Source: Paracoccus mutanolyticus (GTDB taxonomy: Bacteria > Pseudomonadota > Alphaproteobacteria > Rhodobacterales > Rhodobacteraceae). From it: a stretch of 64,000 nucleotides of DNA. A model generated the notes under the pieces. That model was not told the DNA's origin. It searched no databases and worked only from the letters and a program-made list of their open reading frames with translations. This document shows, in pieces, positions 44,329 through 53,854 of the stretch (its first letter is position 1; each line of letters starts with the position of its first letter). Both the position numbers and the translations under genes were made by a program. The stretch spans positions 992,001 to 1,056,000 of the forward strand of contig NZ_CP030239.1 of NCBI RefSeq assembly GCF_003285265.1, in the 5' to 3' direction.

Positions 44329-45684
44329 TCAGACCAGCAGCGCCGCCACGACGACGTCGCGATGCAAGGTCAGGGCCAGCGCCGCGCCCAGGACGGCCAG
44401 CACGGTCGCAGCGATGTCGTGGCGCGGGTCCCAGGCCTTTTGCCGCCGTGCCATCCAGACCGAAACCGGATAGCAGAACAGCTGCGCGATCGCCTGCGCC
44501 GCCAGCAGGCCCATCAGCCCGTAAAGCCAGGCCCCGATGACGACCAGCGTGAAATAGATCAGCGCCCGGCTGGACTGCATGACGAAGAAGGCCCGTGAAT
44601 CGCCCGCGGCCAGGGCAGCCGTCTCATAGCTCAGCGGGATGATCAGCAGCATCTGGATGCAGGCGATGGCAACCAGGATGCCGCCCGCCCGATGATAGCG
44701 CGAATCGTAAAGGGCATCGACCAGCCAGGGCCCGATCAGCGCCAGAACGATCGCAACCACCATCAGCAGGCCCGTAAAGGCCGCCCGGGTGCGGGCCAGC
44801 GTCCGAAAGTTCGCGGCGCTGTCGCCGGGCGGGTGTTCGCGGTACATCGGGATGAACAGCCGCCCCGCGATGGCCGTGCCCAGAAGGCCCGGCACCGTCG
44901 CCAGAAACTGGCCGATGTTGTAGATGCCCAGGTGGTCCAGCGTCAGCACGCGGCCCAGGATGATCCGGCCGCCTCGGATCGCGAAAGCCGGGATGGTGCT
45001 GAAGAAGATCCACTTGCCGAATTTGACGATCTCGTCCCGCGCGGCCTTTTCCATGCGGAAGCGGTCGACATGGCCCGGCAGCATGTAGTGAAACAGCGCC
45101 AGCTGGACGAAGGCGCCCAGAACCTGGCCCCAGACCAGCGCCCAGACGCTTTGCAGGATCAGGGCGGCGGCGATGGTGATCAGGATGCCGATCATCTGAT
45201 TGGCAAGTTCGATCAGCGTCAGGCGGCCGATCTGCAGGTGTCGCCCGGCGCTGTCGATGCGCGTCGGAAAGAAGCCGCCCACCAGCATCGAGATCGCGGC
45301 AGCCGGAAAGACCCAGGCGAATTGCGGCGCGTCGTAGAACAGCGCCAGCGGCCAGGCCAGGACGCAGGCCGTGCCGAAGATGATGAAGCCGCGGATGACC
45401 TTGATCGTCCAGGCCGTGTCCAGGAAGGCCGGGTCGTCCCCCCGCTTGCTTTGCATGATCGAAGGGCCAAGCCCCATGTCGCTGAACATGTTCAGCCCGA
45501 TCAGGAAGCTGCCGACCAGGGCCATCAGGCCGAAGTCGTCCGGGCTGAGAATGCGCGTCAGCACCAGATTCGAGGCGAGCCGCATGATCTGGCCCAGGCC
45601 GAAATTGGCCATGGACCAGGCCCCGCTGCCCAACGCGCGCGAGGCGAAGCTTTTGCGCGGAGCGTCGGTCGAGGTGTCGCTCAT
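44329..45684 (-). CDS. Oligosaccharide flippase (Wzx-type)
   Basis: This intact 451-residue polytopic membrane protein of the MATE/MVF-like polysaccharide transport family has about 12-14 hydrophobic segments. The N-terminus GSGAWSMANFGLGQIMRLAS is typical of the lipopolysaccharide/O-unit flippases (RfbX/WzxC type), with LVLTRILSPDDFGLMALVGS next. It should flip lipid-linked repeat units across the inner membrane. It lies 13 bases downstream of the chain-length gene, as part of the exopolysaccharide locus. Confidence 0.88.
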   Translation of the reverse strand: MSDTSTDAPRKSFASRALGSGAWSMANFGLGQIMRLASNLVLTRILSPDDFGLMALVGSFLIGLNMFSDMGLGPSIMQSKRGDDPAFLDTAWTIKVIRGFIIFGTACVLAWPLALFYDAPQFAWVFPAAAISMLVGGFFPTRIDSAGRHLQIGRLTLIELANQMIGILITIAAALILQSVWALVWGQVLGAFVQLALFHYMLPGHVDRFRMEKAARDEIVKFGKWIFFSTIPAFAIRGGRIILGRVLTLDHLGIYNIGQFLATVPGLLGTAIAGRLFIPMYREHPPGDSAANFRTLARTRAAFTGLLMVVAIVLALIGPWLVDALYDSRYHRAGGILVAIACIQMLLIIPLSYETAALAAGDSRAFFVMQSSRALIYFTLVVIGAWLYGLMGLLAAQAIAQLFCYPVSVWMARRQKAWDPRHDIAATVLAVLGAALALTLHRDVVVAALLV

Positions 45685-45697
45685 CTCCAGCCCTCCC

Positions 45698-47197
45698 TCA
45701 GCCCATGCCGGCGGTCGGGGCCGGCACCACGGCCGGCGAGGGCAGGCCCGGGATCCGGCCCAGCAGCCACAGCGCCACGAAGGCCCCCGCGATCAGCAGC
45801 AGCAGCATGTAAAGCACCCGCAGGCGCCGCATCCGCAGGTCGCGGGCGCTTGGCCGATAGGGCAGCGCGATGACTGGGCGGGTGCCGGTCGCGCGGGCGA
45901 ACTGGTCGGTCCGGCGCAGGACGGGGTTCATCAACTCGAGGACGAAAGCGATGGCAAAGGACAGGCCGATGCTGCCCATCGCGCCCAGGGCCGCCTTTTA
46001 CTTGCGGCTCGAGATGGCGGGGTATTCCGGCGGCAGGGCGCGTTCCAGCATCCGAAGCGTTCGGCCTGGTCGTTGTTGATCAGAAGCGCTGGGTCTCGAC
46101 CTGGGCCAGCTGGCGCGAAATCTCGGCGTGCGGTCCTGAAGCCGGCGCTGTTCGCGCGTCATCGCCTCGAGGTCGCGGGCGACCTGGGGCGCGCGGGCAC
46201 GGGCGCGGTCGATTTCGTTTCGGCGCTCCTGCACGCGGTTCTTTTGCTGGGCCAGCTGTTCAAGCTGGCGGTCGTAGAGCTGCGCCTCGCGCTCGGTCAG
46301 GTTCGAGCTGTTCTCGTCGCCCGCGTTCAGGCGGCGCAGGTTTTCCTCGAGCCGCGCGATCTCGGGATGGTCGGGGGCCAGGGTGCGCCGGGCCTGGGCC
46401 AGTTCGATCTCGGCCGTGCGGATCTGCTGGACCAGCGTGGCCGAGGCCCGCGTGTCCGCGGTCAGGCTCGGGCGCTCAAGCCCCAGGCGGCTGCGTTGCA
46501 GCGCCATGATCTCGCGGTCGAGGGTGTTTTCGGATTCGGCCAGTTGCGCCAGTTCGGTCTGCAGGAACTCCTGCGAGCTGGGCAGGGCGTCCTCATTGCG
46601 GGTGCTGAACTCGGCCAGACGGCGGTCCTGCACGGCCAGCGCCTCGCCCAAGCGCGCCTCCTCGCGCATCAGGTAGTTGCGGGCCTCGACGATACGGGCC
46701 TCGCGGTTTTCGCGGTCGCGGCTGACCACGCTGTCGGCGAAGTCGTTGGCGATGGCCGCCGCCATCATGGCCGTCTCGGCCTGCGAGGTGATGATGATGG
46801 CTGCCAGCGACATGCGCGAACCCGCCGCGACCCCAGGGGCCGCGACGCTGTTGATGCGGGTCGAGCTGCGCACCGCGGCGATCTTGTCGGTATCGCTCAT
46901 CCCCGGGGTGTTCTTGAACATGCCTAGCCGGTCGATCACGTCCAGGATGTTTTCCCGCGCCATCAGCCGCTGTTCGATCAGCTGCACCCGCTGCGACGCG
47001 GGCAGCGAGGCGTCGCCCCCCGGGTCCACCGCGGCGGGCATGTCGATCTGGATCACGGCCGAGGCCTCATAGACCCGGGGCGAGGAAACGATCAGATAGA
47101 AGGAAAACAGGATGCCCAGCACCACCACCGTCAGCATCAGCGGCAAGCGCCGCCGGATCATCGAGATGATGTCGGCCAAAGATTGAATTGGTCCCAA
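45698..47197 (-). CDS. Polysaccharide chain-length/export Wzz-type protein (frameshifted)
   Basis: About 500 residues: an N-terminal membrane helix (RRRLPLMLTVVVLGILFSFY), a long periplasmic coiled-coil (LMREEARLGEALAVQDRRLA ... LYDRQLEQLAQQKNRVQERR) and a C-terminal helix (MGSIGLSFAIAFVLELMNPV), followed by a cytoplasmic tail with another hydrophobic segment (VLYMLLLLIAGAFVALWLLG). Frame changes occur near 46115-46060 and at 45998. It should set the length of an exported polysaccharide together with the adjacent CpsD-like protein. Confidence 0.85.
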
Positions 47198-47220
47198 ACG
47201 CCTGAATCCCTAATCGCTCG

Positions 47221-47957
47221 TCAGTCTTCGGATTTGTTCAAAATAAGGCCCAGGACGGGCGGCATGCCGGTCAGCAGCCGCTGCGCCTCGGCCATGTTGG
47301 CGGCGGTGTTGCGTCGTCCGTCCGCCACCAGCAGGTCGCGTCGGCCATCGGCAGCGTCGCCAGCGCCTCGTCCTCGGCCAGCAGGGGCCCGGTGTCCATC
47401 AGCGCGATCCCCTCGGCGGGCATCGCCTCGACCAGCGACTCGAGCGCCTGCGCCAAGCCACGGTCCTGCAAGATCTCGGACGCATCGGGCTCGGCCCGGC
47501 CGGGGGCCAGGACAGAGAGGTTCGGCGCCTCTTCCACCAGCCTGATCAGCGTTCCGATCGCGCCACCCGACGTCAGCGTGGCCGACACGGAATCGCAACC
47601 CGGGATGCCCAGGGTCGATGCGATGGCGGGCCGCGCCAGGTCCATGTCCAGAAGCATGACCTGGGTGTGCTTCTGCCGGGCCAAGGCCAGGGCCAGGTTG
47701 ACCGTGACGAAGGTCGCCCCCGCGCCCCGGGTCAGCGGCGCCACGGCCAGCTTGCGCCAGCCCCGGTCGCGCATTTCACGCAGAAGGCGTGTGCGCAGGA
47801 TGGAGAAACGCTGGGCGATGACCTTGGCGTGGTCGTCGTCCGAGGCGCGCGCGCCTTCGCGGCGGATGAACTTGCTCGAGACGGGCTGGCGCGCCGGCGC
47901 AAGCCCAGAAACGCCGGCCGGCGTCTCGTCCGGTGTCTTTCCTGTTTCGGCCTGCAC
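47221..47957 (-). CDS. CpsD/CapB-like ATPase with degenerate Walker A (frameshifted)
   Basis: About 245 residues of the BY-kinase/ParA-like fold, partner of the Wzz-type protein encoded just downstream. The start is taken as GTG at 47957. AKVIAQRFSILRTRLLREM precedes the P-loop, read here as APLTRGAGATFVTVNLALAL, where the expected GxGKT/S lysine is replaced by Ala. Walker A' (VMLLDMDLARPAIASTLGI) is normal. No C-terminal Tyr cluster is seen. A shift near 47340 separates ATLPMAD from LLVADGRRNTAANMAEAQRL. Confidence 0.8.
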
Positions 47958-48051
47958 CCTGTGGCCCCTCTGCCTCTGGTAGAACGACGACGACACAAGC
48001 CACGCACCGGGACGATGACTTTGCCGCTGCGCGCATGGTAACGTCCCGGCC

Positions 48052-49071
48052 ATGAGCGCGACAACCGAAAACCGTCCAGATCACGACAATGCTCGGCAAT
48101 TCCCCTGCGCGGGTGCGAACCGGGTCACAGCCATCGCCATCGGCCGCAACGAGGGCGAGCGGCTGATGCGCTGCCTGCGCTCGTTGCTGCCGCAGGTCGG
48201 GCGGGTGATCTATGTCGATTCCGGGTCGACCGACGACAGCGCCGCCCGGGCCGAGGCACTGGGGGCCGAGGTGGTGCGGCTGGACATGACGCGTCCCTTT
48301 ACCGCCGCCCGAGCGCGCAATGCGGGCCTTGCGCTGGTGGCCGAGGCCGATTTCATCCAGTTCGTCGACGGCGACTGCGAGGTCGAGCAGGGCTGGATCG
48401 ACACCGCGCTGGCGGCGCTGGCCTCCGACCCGCGCCTGGCCATCGTCGCCGGGCGCCGGCGCGAGCTGTTCCCCGACCGCTCGATCTACAACCGCATCTG
48501 CGACGACGAATGGGACACGCCGGTCGGCCCGGCCCGCGCGGTCGGGGGCGACATGCTGGTCCGGCGCGCGGCGCTGACGGACATCGGCGGCTTCGATCCC
48601 ACGCTGATCGCCGGCGAAGAGCCCGAGATGTGCCTGCGCATGGCCCGGGCCGGCTGGACCATCCGGCGGCTGGACGCGCCCATGACGATCCACGACGCGG
48701 CGATGACGCGCTTTGGCCAGTGGTGGCGTCGGTCGCGCCGCGCCGGGCACGCCTTCGCCGAGGTCTCGTGGCGTTATCGCGACGGACCCGAGGGGTTCTG
48801 GCGGCGCGAGACGCGGCGCGCGGTCCTGTGGGCCCTGGCGCTGCCCCTGGCCATCCTTCTGGGCGCGCTGCTGACGCCCTGGGCCTGGCTGCTGCTGGCG
48901 CTTTATCCCCTGCAGATCGCCCGCATGGCGCTGCGCGACCCCAACCCCCGCGACCGCTGGCGCCGGGCCGGCCTGACCATGCTGGGCAAGTTCGCCGAGG
49001 CGCGGGGATTGCTGGAATTTCACCTGAACCGCCTGGCAGGCCGCCGCGCCGGATTGATCGAATACAAATGA
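48052..49071 (+). CDS. Family 2 glycosyltransferase
   Basis: This intact 339-residue protein has the GT-A fold landmarks AIAIGRNEGERLMRCLRSLL, IYVDSGSTDDSAARAEALGA, FIQFVDGDCEVEQGWI and GEEPEMCLRMARAGW. A C-terminal hydrophobic pair (LALPLAILLGALLTPWAWLL) anchors it in the membrane. It overlaps the next glycosyltransferase by 4 bases. It is divergent from the CpsD-like gene with a 94-bp spacer. It builds the repeat unit of the exopolysaccharide by inference. Confidence 0.88.
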   Translation: MSATTENRPDHDNARQFPCAGANRVTAIAIGRNEGERLMRCLRSLLPQVGRVIYVDSGSTDDSAARAEALGAEVVRLDMTRPFTAARARNAGLALVAEADFIQFVDGDCEVEQGWIDTALAALASDPRLAIVAGRRRELFPDRSIYNRICDDEWDTPVGPARAVGGDMLVRRAALTDIGGFDPTLIAGEEPEMCLRMARAGWTIRRLDAPMTIHDAAMTRFGQWWRRSRRAGHAFAEVSWRYRDGPEGFWRRETRRAVLWALALPLAILLGALLTPWAWLLLALYPLQIARMALRDPNPRDRWRRAGLTMLGKFAEARGLLEFHLNRLAGRRAGLIEYK

Positions 49072-49895
49072 CCCCTTGCACCATCATCATCCCCGCCCAT
49101 GACGAATCGGCCTATATCGACGGCTGCCTCGACAATCTGCTGGCCCAGGACTACGCCGGGCCGGTCGAGGTCATCGTCGTGGCCAACGGCTGCCAGGACG
49201 ATACCGCCGACCGCGCCCGCGCCCGCACGGACGACTTCGCCCGACGCGGCTGGTCGCTGCGGGTCGAGGAACTGGCCCAAGGCGGCAAGATCGGCGCGCT
49301 GAACCACGGCGACGCCTGCGCCGGCCCGGGCATCCGCTGCTATCTGGACGCGGACCTGCGGATGGCGCCCCGCCTTCTGTCGCGCATGATCGAGGTGCTG
49401 GACGTGCCCGAGCCGCGCTATGCCGGCGGCAGGCTGGTCGTGGCGCCCGCGAAAAGCTGGGTGTCGCGCCGCTACGGCCGGTTCTGGCAGACCCTGCCCT
49501 TTGTCGCCAGGACGGTCACGGGGGCCGGCCAGTACGGCGTCAATGCCGCGGGCCGGGCCCGCTGGGGGGCGTTCCCGCAGATCATCTCGGACGACACCTA
49601 CGCCCGGCTGCAATTCGACGAATCGGAACGCATCCTGATCGACGAGCCCTTCTACTGGACCATCGTCGAGGGCTTCGGCACCTTGGTCCGTGTCCGCCGC
49701 CGCCAGGACAATGGCGTGGCCGAGCTTGGCCGGCTTTACCCCGAACTGCTGTCGCGCCAGGGCCATGTCCGCCCCGGCAAGGTCGCGCTTCTGCGCCTTG
49801 CCGCGGCGATCTCCCTGGGCTTTGCCACCTATGCCGCCGTCGCCCTGGCGGTGCGGCTGGGCCGCAACGACCAGGACTGGGCACGCGGCCGCTAG
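49068..49895 (+). CDS. Family 2 glycosyltransferase
   Basis: This intact 275-residue protein has TIIIPAHDESAYIDGCLDNL, the nucleotide-binding loop VIVVANGCQDDTADRARART, GGKIGALNHGDACAG, the DxD-like CYLDADLRMAP and IISDDTYARLQF. It is coupled to the preceding glycosyltransferase. It ends 4 bases into the convergent SGNH gene. The sugar specificity cannot be read from sequence. Confidence 0.87.
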   Translation: MTPCTIIIPAHDESAYIDGCLDNLLAQDYAGPVEVIVVANGCQDDTADRARARTDDFARRGWSLRVEELAQGGKIGALNHGDACAGPGIRCYLDADLRMAPRLLSRMIEVLDVPEPRYAGGRLVVAPAKSWVSRRYGRFWQTLPFVARTVTGAGQYGVNAAGRARWGAFPQIISDDTYARLQFDESERILIDEPFYWTIVEGFGTLVRVRRRQDNGVAELGRLYPELLSRQGHVRPGKVALLRLAAAISLGFATYAAVALAVRLGRNDQDWARGR

Positions 49896-50671
49896 TCGGG
49901 CTTGTCGAAGGCCGCGACCGTTTCCTGCGCCAGCTGCTGCAGGACCTCGACCTGATCCTTGGGAACCGGGGGATAGGCCCCGTATTCGCCCATCAGTTGC
50001 CGCGGCAGGCCGACCGGGCTTTTCCCGGTCAGGACGGCATAATGGATCATGGTGACATAGTAGAAACCGGCATCGGTCGGGTGGATGTCGTCGCGAAAGA
50101 AGTCGCGGATGGAATCGGCCCCGGGCACCCGCCCCTCGGCGATGGCGTCATGCAGCCGCACCATGCCCAAGCCGGCCGGGATCAGCTGCATGGGCGCGGC
50201 GTCCGCCGGCAGTCCGGCGTTGACCTTGTCCACGATCCCCTGCCATTGCGGCAGGTCCGACAGGATCCGGTCGCGCCAGGTCCGGGTGGTGCCGGTCTGC
50301 GCGTCGTCGATGTCGTCCCAGGTCTGGTAAAGATAGCTTTGCACGCGGGGGTTGGCGTCCAGCGCCAACTTGACCCAGCGCGCCGCATAGCCCGCGCTGT
50401 CGTGATATTCGATGGTCGGAGCCAGCGGCACCCGTTCGGTCAGCACCAGAACGTCGACCGGATGGTCGGGGATCCAGGACCGCCCATCAACGCCCTGTGC
50501 CACGGCGCTTTCCTTCCACTGCACCTCCAGGGGCGCGCCGTTGATGATCTGATACTGGATCGTGGCCTTGGTCACGTCGCGCATCATCTCAGGCAGGGTG
50601 GGACTGACAAGGCTGTGGCCCAGATAGAAAGCCGTGATTCCCTCGGCAAGAAACTGCAGGACACTCGTCAA
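49892..50671 (-). CDS. SGNH-hydrolase-like protein
   Basis: About 259 residues. I choose the TTG at 50671 because GGAG lies 7 bases upstream and the encoded protein then opens close to block I, FYLGHSLVSPTLPEMM, which resembles GDSL/SGNH families with Ser in GHSL. Block V is DDIHPTDAGFYYVTMIHYAV, with the Asp-x-x-His pair. The frame extends to 50734 without a better start. No signal peptide is clear. In an exopolysaccharide locus it may transfer or remove acyl groups; this is inferred from position. Confidence 0.65.
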   Translation of the reverse strand: MTSVLQFLAEGITAFYLGHSLVSPTLPEMMRDVTKATIQYQIINGAPLEVQWKESAVAQGVDGRSWIPDHPVDVLVLTERVPLAPTIEYHDSAGYAARWVKLALDANPRVQSYLYQTWDDIDDAQTGTTRTWRDRILSDLPQWQGIVDKVNAGLPADAAPMQLIPAGLGMVRLHDAIAEGRVPGADSIRDFFRDDIHPTDAGFYYVTMIHYAVLTGKSPVGLPRQLMGEYGAYPPVPKDQVEVLQQLAQETVAAFDKPD

Positions 50672-50945
50672 AATACAACTCCAAATTGATAACCCGACTC
50701 TGGCGAGTGTGGGGGAATGGCCGGCCCGCGACAAGCCAATTCAATTCAAGGTTGTTTCAACTTTTAAAACGCAACCGAGGCTTTGCAGCGGGGCATGCTG
50801 CCTGGGTCCGCGCTCCAGCCCAAAAACGCACATAAGCCATTGAAAACAAACCAACCTATCCTTTTGGGCAACACAGCATTTCGTTCTAGTTTTATTAAAA
50901 GTCGCGGCTATACTGCCCGATGTACCGATTACACAGGTTAAAGAA
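50672..50945 (+). promoter_or_regulatory. AT-rich control region upstream of the priming transferase
   Basis: This 274-bp stretch is strikingly lower in GC than the rest of the window (runs such as AATTCAATTCAAGG, TTTTAAAACG, TTTTATTAAAAG). It includes a TATACT -10-like hexamer at 50909-50914, 32 bases before the exoY start. It lies between divergent genes and probably carries the main promoters of the exopolysaccharide operons. No convincing regulator site was identified. Confidence 0.5.
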
Positions 50946-51653
50946 ATGCAGCACATCCATAGTTTTGTTGCGCAAGCTGATTTGGACCCCGTTGTTTCCA
51001 TTCTGCAAAACACTTCCACCGCAACTCCCGAACCCGTCGGCGTAAGCTCTGCCTATGCCCGTTTCATCAAGCGTCCGCTGGATATCGCGGCGCTTCTTCT
51101 GGCAGCGCCCATCGTCCTGCCGGTCGTCCTCATCCTGGCGCTGATCGTGGCGTTCCAGGGTGGCAAGCCCTTCTACTCGCAGATGCGGGTGGGCCGCTCG
51201 GGCCGCGCCTTCCGCCTGTGGAAGCTGCGCACCATGGTGGTCGATGCCGATGCGCGCCTGGCCGAATACCTGGCCGCCAATCCGGCCGCAAAGGCGGAAT
51301 GGGACGCGACCCAGAAGCTGAAGAAGGACCCGCGCATCACCCCGGCCGGGCGCTTCCTGCGCAAGACCTCGCTGGACGAACTGCCGCAGCTGTGGAACGT
51401 CCTGATCGGGGACATGAGCATCGTGGGCCCGCGCCCGATGATGCTGGACCAGGCGCAGCTGTATCCTGGCGCGGATTACTACCACCTGCGGCCCGGCGTC
51501 ACCGGCCTGTGGCAGATCTCGGATCGCAACGACAGCACGTTTGCCGCCCGAGCCACCTTCGACGCGAAATATGCCGCAGACCTCAGCTTCGCGGGGGACC
51601 TGTCGATCATCGCGCGAACAGTAGGCGTTGTGGTGCGCTGCACCGGCTACTAA
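50946..51653 (+). CDS. ExoY-type priming sugar transferase
   Basis: This intact 235-residue polyprenyl-phosphate hexose-1-phosphate transferase starts repeat-unit synthesis on the lipid carrier. One membrane segment (ALLLAAPIVLPVVLILALIV) precedes the catalytic core: KPFYSQMRVGRSGRAFRLWK, KLRTMVVDADARL, RFLRKTSLDELPQLWNVL, GDMSIVGPRPMM and YYHLRPGVTGLWQISDR. All are hallmarks of the bacterial sugar transferase family (ExoY, WcaJ C-terminal part). A clear terminator follows, so it is the last gene of its transcript. Confidence 0.93.
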   Translation: MQHIHSFVAQADLDPVVSILQNTSTATPEPVGVSSAYARFIKRPLDIAALLLAAPIVLPVVLILALIVAFQGGKPFYSQMRVGRSGRAFRLWKLRTMVVDADARLAEYLAANPAAKAEWDATQKLKKDPRITPAGRFLRKTSLDELPQLWNVLIGDMSIVGPRPMMLDQAQLYPGADYYHLRPGVTGLWQISDRNDSTFAARATFDAKYAADLSFAGDLSIIARTVGVVVRCTGY

Positions 51654-51662
51654 GCGACGATC

Positions 51663-51684
51663 GGGCGGCCTTGGCCGCCCTTTT
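51663..51684 (+). terminator. Rho-independent terminator after exoY homologue
   Basis: GGGCGGCC, TT, GGCCGCCC then TTTTCTATTTTT. It is shared with the convergent small membrane protein gene, whose stop begins at 51685. Confidence 0.9.
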
Positions 51685-51873
51685 CTATTTTTCGTGATAT
51701 TCCATGCACCGATAGCGGCGCCATGCCAGGAACAGCAGCGCCAGCGTACCGCTAAGCGAATACAGCCCGAGCGCCGCCAGCAGCGACAACTCAAGGGCGA
51801 ACATGCCCCAGGCGGCGCAGACCATCGCGATCACGATTGCTATGGTAAGAATGCCGCTCAGCGGAGCCTCCAA
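51685..51873 (-). CDS. Small membrane protein
   Basis: This 62-residue protein consists almost entirely of two hydrophobic stretches (ILTIAIVIAMVCAAWGMFAL and LAALGLYSLSGTLALLFLAW) followed by a basic tail, RRYRCMEYHEK. That topology is credible for a real inner-membrane peptide. It has no recognised family. It is the only gene between the priming transferase and the next glycosyltransferase. Its regulation is unknown. Confidence 0.5.
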   Translation of the reverse strand: MEAPLSGILTIAIVIAMVCAAWGMFALELSLLAALGLYSLSGTLALLFLAWRRYRCMEYHEK

Positions 51874-52047
51874 GACCTACTCAGGGTTGTCTTGCCAATA
51901 TAAACCCGAAATGCTACGGAATCTCTACTCTTTTCGTATCATGGCCTATCAAGGCCTGGTTTCGCCTAACGGCGTGGTTTGCTAGGCAGAAACCAGCTTA
52001 AATCGCCGCTTCGGTGTGCCTCGGGTGTTTGATAAAGGTTTACAGCC

Positions 52048-53253
52048 TTGCGAATCGGCTATCTCGTCAACACCTATCCCCGTCCCTCGCACAGCTTCAT
52101 CCGGCGTGAGATTGCCGCGCTGGAAGCCTTGGGTTTCGACATCCATCGGTTTTCCATGCGGGGCGATGCCCAAGCCCTGAAGGACCCGGCCGACCGCCAG
52201 GAACACGACCGCACCGAACGCATCCTTGAGGCGGGCGGCCCGCGCCTGCTGGGCGACCTGGCCCGCGCGGCGGGCGCCAATGCCGGGCAACTGCGCCGTG
52301 CCGTTTCCATGGCCCACGCCCGAGCGCAGGCGGGCGAATCCGGCCTGGCGCGGCAGCTGATCTATCTGGCCGAAGGCGCCCGCATCGCGGCGCGGTCCAA
52401 GGCCCTGGGCTTGCAGCACATCCACGCCCATTTCGGCACGAACTCTGCGCGGGTCGCGGCCTTTTCGCGGCTGCTGGGGGGGCCGCCCTTCAGCTTCACG
52501 GTGCATGGGCCCGAGGAGTTCGACCGCCCCCAGCCCCTTGACCTTGGGGGCAAGCTGGCCCTGTCCGAGTTCTGCGTGACGGTCAGCAGCTTTGGCCGGT
52601 CCCAGATGTATCGCTGGGCCGATTCGGCGGACCTGGACAAGGTCCGGGTCGTTCATTGCGGCCTGGATCTGGACCGCTGGCGCGACCCGGCGCCCATGCC
52701 ACAGGGGCCGCTGCACCTGGTCGCCGTAGGCCGCTTTGCAGAGCAAAAGGGCTTTGGCCTGCTGATCCGGGCCTTTGCCCAAGCGTGGGGGAAGAACCCT
52801 GCCCTGCGCTTGTCGCTGGTCGGGGATGGAGAGCTGCGCCCGCTGATCCAGCAGGTCATCGCGGCCGAGGGCATGGAGCCCGCGGTCTCGCTGCTGGGCT
52901 GGCAGGATGAAACGGGCGTCCGGGACGCCATCGACGCGGCCCACGCCCTGGTCACCCCCAGCTTTGCCGAGGGCCTGCCCGTCGTGCTGATGGAGGCCAT
53001 GGCCCGCGCCCGCCCCGTGATCGGCACCTATATCGCCGGGATCCCCGAACTGGTCCGGCCCGGGCAGGATGGCTGGCTGGTTCCGGCGGGGGATGCCGAT
53101 GCGCTGGCCCAGGCGATGCTGGACGCCGCTGCCTGCGCGCCGCAGGCTTTGTCCGAGATGGGGCAGTCGGCCTTGGCCCGGGTCACGGCCCGTCACGACA
53201 TCCGCGAATCGGCCCGGCGGCTGGCGGCGCTGTTCACCCGCGCCACAGGCTGA
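52048..53253 (+). CDS. Family 4 glycosyltransferase
   Basis: This intact 401-residue GT-B protein starts at TTG (MRIGYLVNTYPRPSHSFIRR). The donor-binding half has LHLVAVGRFAEQKGFGLLIR, LSLVGDGELRPLI, and the family signature FAEGLPVVLMEAMARARPVI with its Glu-x7-Glu pair. The acceptor half contains HIHAHFGTNSARVAAFSRLL. It transfers a sugar to the growing lipid-linked glycan. It converges on the PPTase gene with a 20-bp overlap. Confidence 0.9.
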   Translation: MRIGYLVNTYPRPSHSFIRREIAALEALGFDIHRFSMRGDAQALKDPADRQEHDRTERILEAGGPRLLGDLARAAGANAGQLRRAVSMAHARAQAGESGLARQLIYLAEGARIAARSKALGLQHIHAHFGTNSARVAAFSRLLGGPPFSFTVHGPEEFDRPQPLDLGGKLALSEFCVTVSSFGRSQMYRWADSADLDKVRVVHCGLDLDRWRDPAPMPQGPLHLVAVGRFAEQKGFGLLIRAFAQAWGKNPALRLSLVGDGELRPLIQQVIAAEGMEPAVSLLGWQDETGVRDAIDAAHALVTPSFAEGLPVVLMEAMARARPVIGTYIAGIPELVRPGQDGWLVPAGDADALAQAMLDAAACAPQALSEMGQSALARVTARHDIRESARRLAALFTRATG

Positions 53254-53854
53254 TCGCCAGGTAATAGCCAGCGGCCACGCCCCAGCGGCCGCCGATCAGG
53301 CGATGCCCCAGGCAGGCCCGGATGCGGTCGCCGCGCACCACCGCTGGCACGGCCGAGAAATCCAGCATCCGGCCGCTTGCCGGATATTGCGCCTTGAACA
53401 TCGCCTCCTTGCCGCAAAAGACCAGCAGCGGGTCTGGATCTGCCATGCGATAGGGCATGACCACCTCGGACAGCCCTTCGGGCGGGGCACGGTCCAGGGG
53501 TTCGATATCCACGCCAACCCAGGGCCCGCCCCGGGGGGCCGCGATGGCGATGCAATGCGCGCCGCTGTGCGACAGGCTGGCGCGCTGCGCCTGCGGCAGG
53601 TCCGGGCGTCGGTCCGGACGCTGCGTGATCGGGGCGGACGCGGGCCTCTCGTGGCCCGCCTCGGCCAAAGCCCGGCGCAGGGCCATGCGGCCCAAGGCGA
53701 ATTCGCGCCGGCGCTTGGGGACCGCGCGCGCCATCGCCACCTCCTCGGCCGGAAGCAGCGGATCGGGGTCCTGCGCCAAGGACAGGACAGCGCAACCGAA
53801 ACCCGGCGGCATCAGGCGCAGCGCCAGATCGCGCAGCGCCTGTTCGGGGTTCAC
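53234..53854 (-). CDS. 4'-phosphopantetheinyl transferase (Sfp/EntD type)
   Basis: This enzyme attaches phosphopantetheine to the ACP and PCP domains encoded upstream. About 206 residues; the start is taken as GTG at 53854 (NPEQALRDLALRLMPPGF), overlapping the NRPS stop. The catalytic motifs GPWVGVDIEPLDR and FCGKEAMFKAQYPASG (F-x-G-KEA-x-x-K) are the Sfp hallmarks. An HSG segment with SLSHSGAHCIAIA is also present. It is the last gene of the PKS/NRPS operon, which is strong evidence that the synthases are active together. Confidence 0.92.
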   Translation of the reverse strand: MNPEQALRDLALRLMPPGFGCAVLSLAQDPDPLLPAEEVAMARAVPKRRREFALGRMALRRALAEAGHERPASAPITQRPDRRPDLPQAQRASLSHSGAHCIAIAAPRGGPWVGVDIEPLDRAPPEGLSEVVMPYRMADPDPLLVFCGKEAMFKAQYPASGRMLDFSAVPAVVRGDRIRACLGHRLIGGRWGVAAGYYLAISLWRG

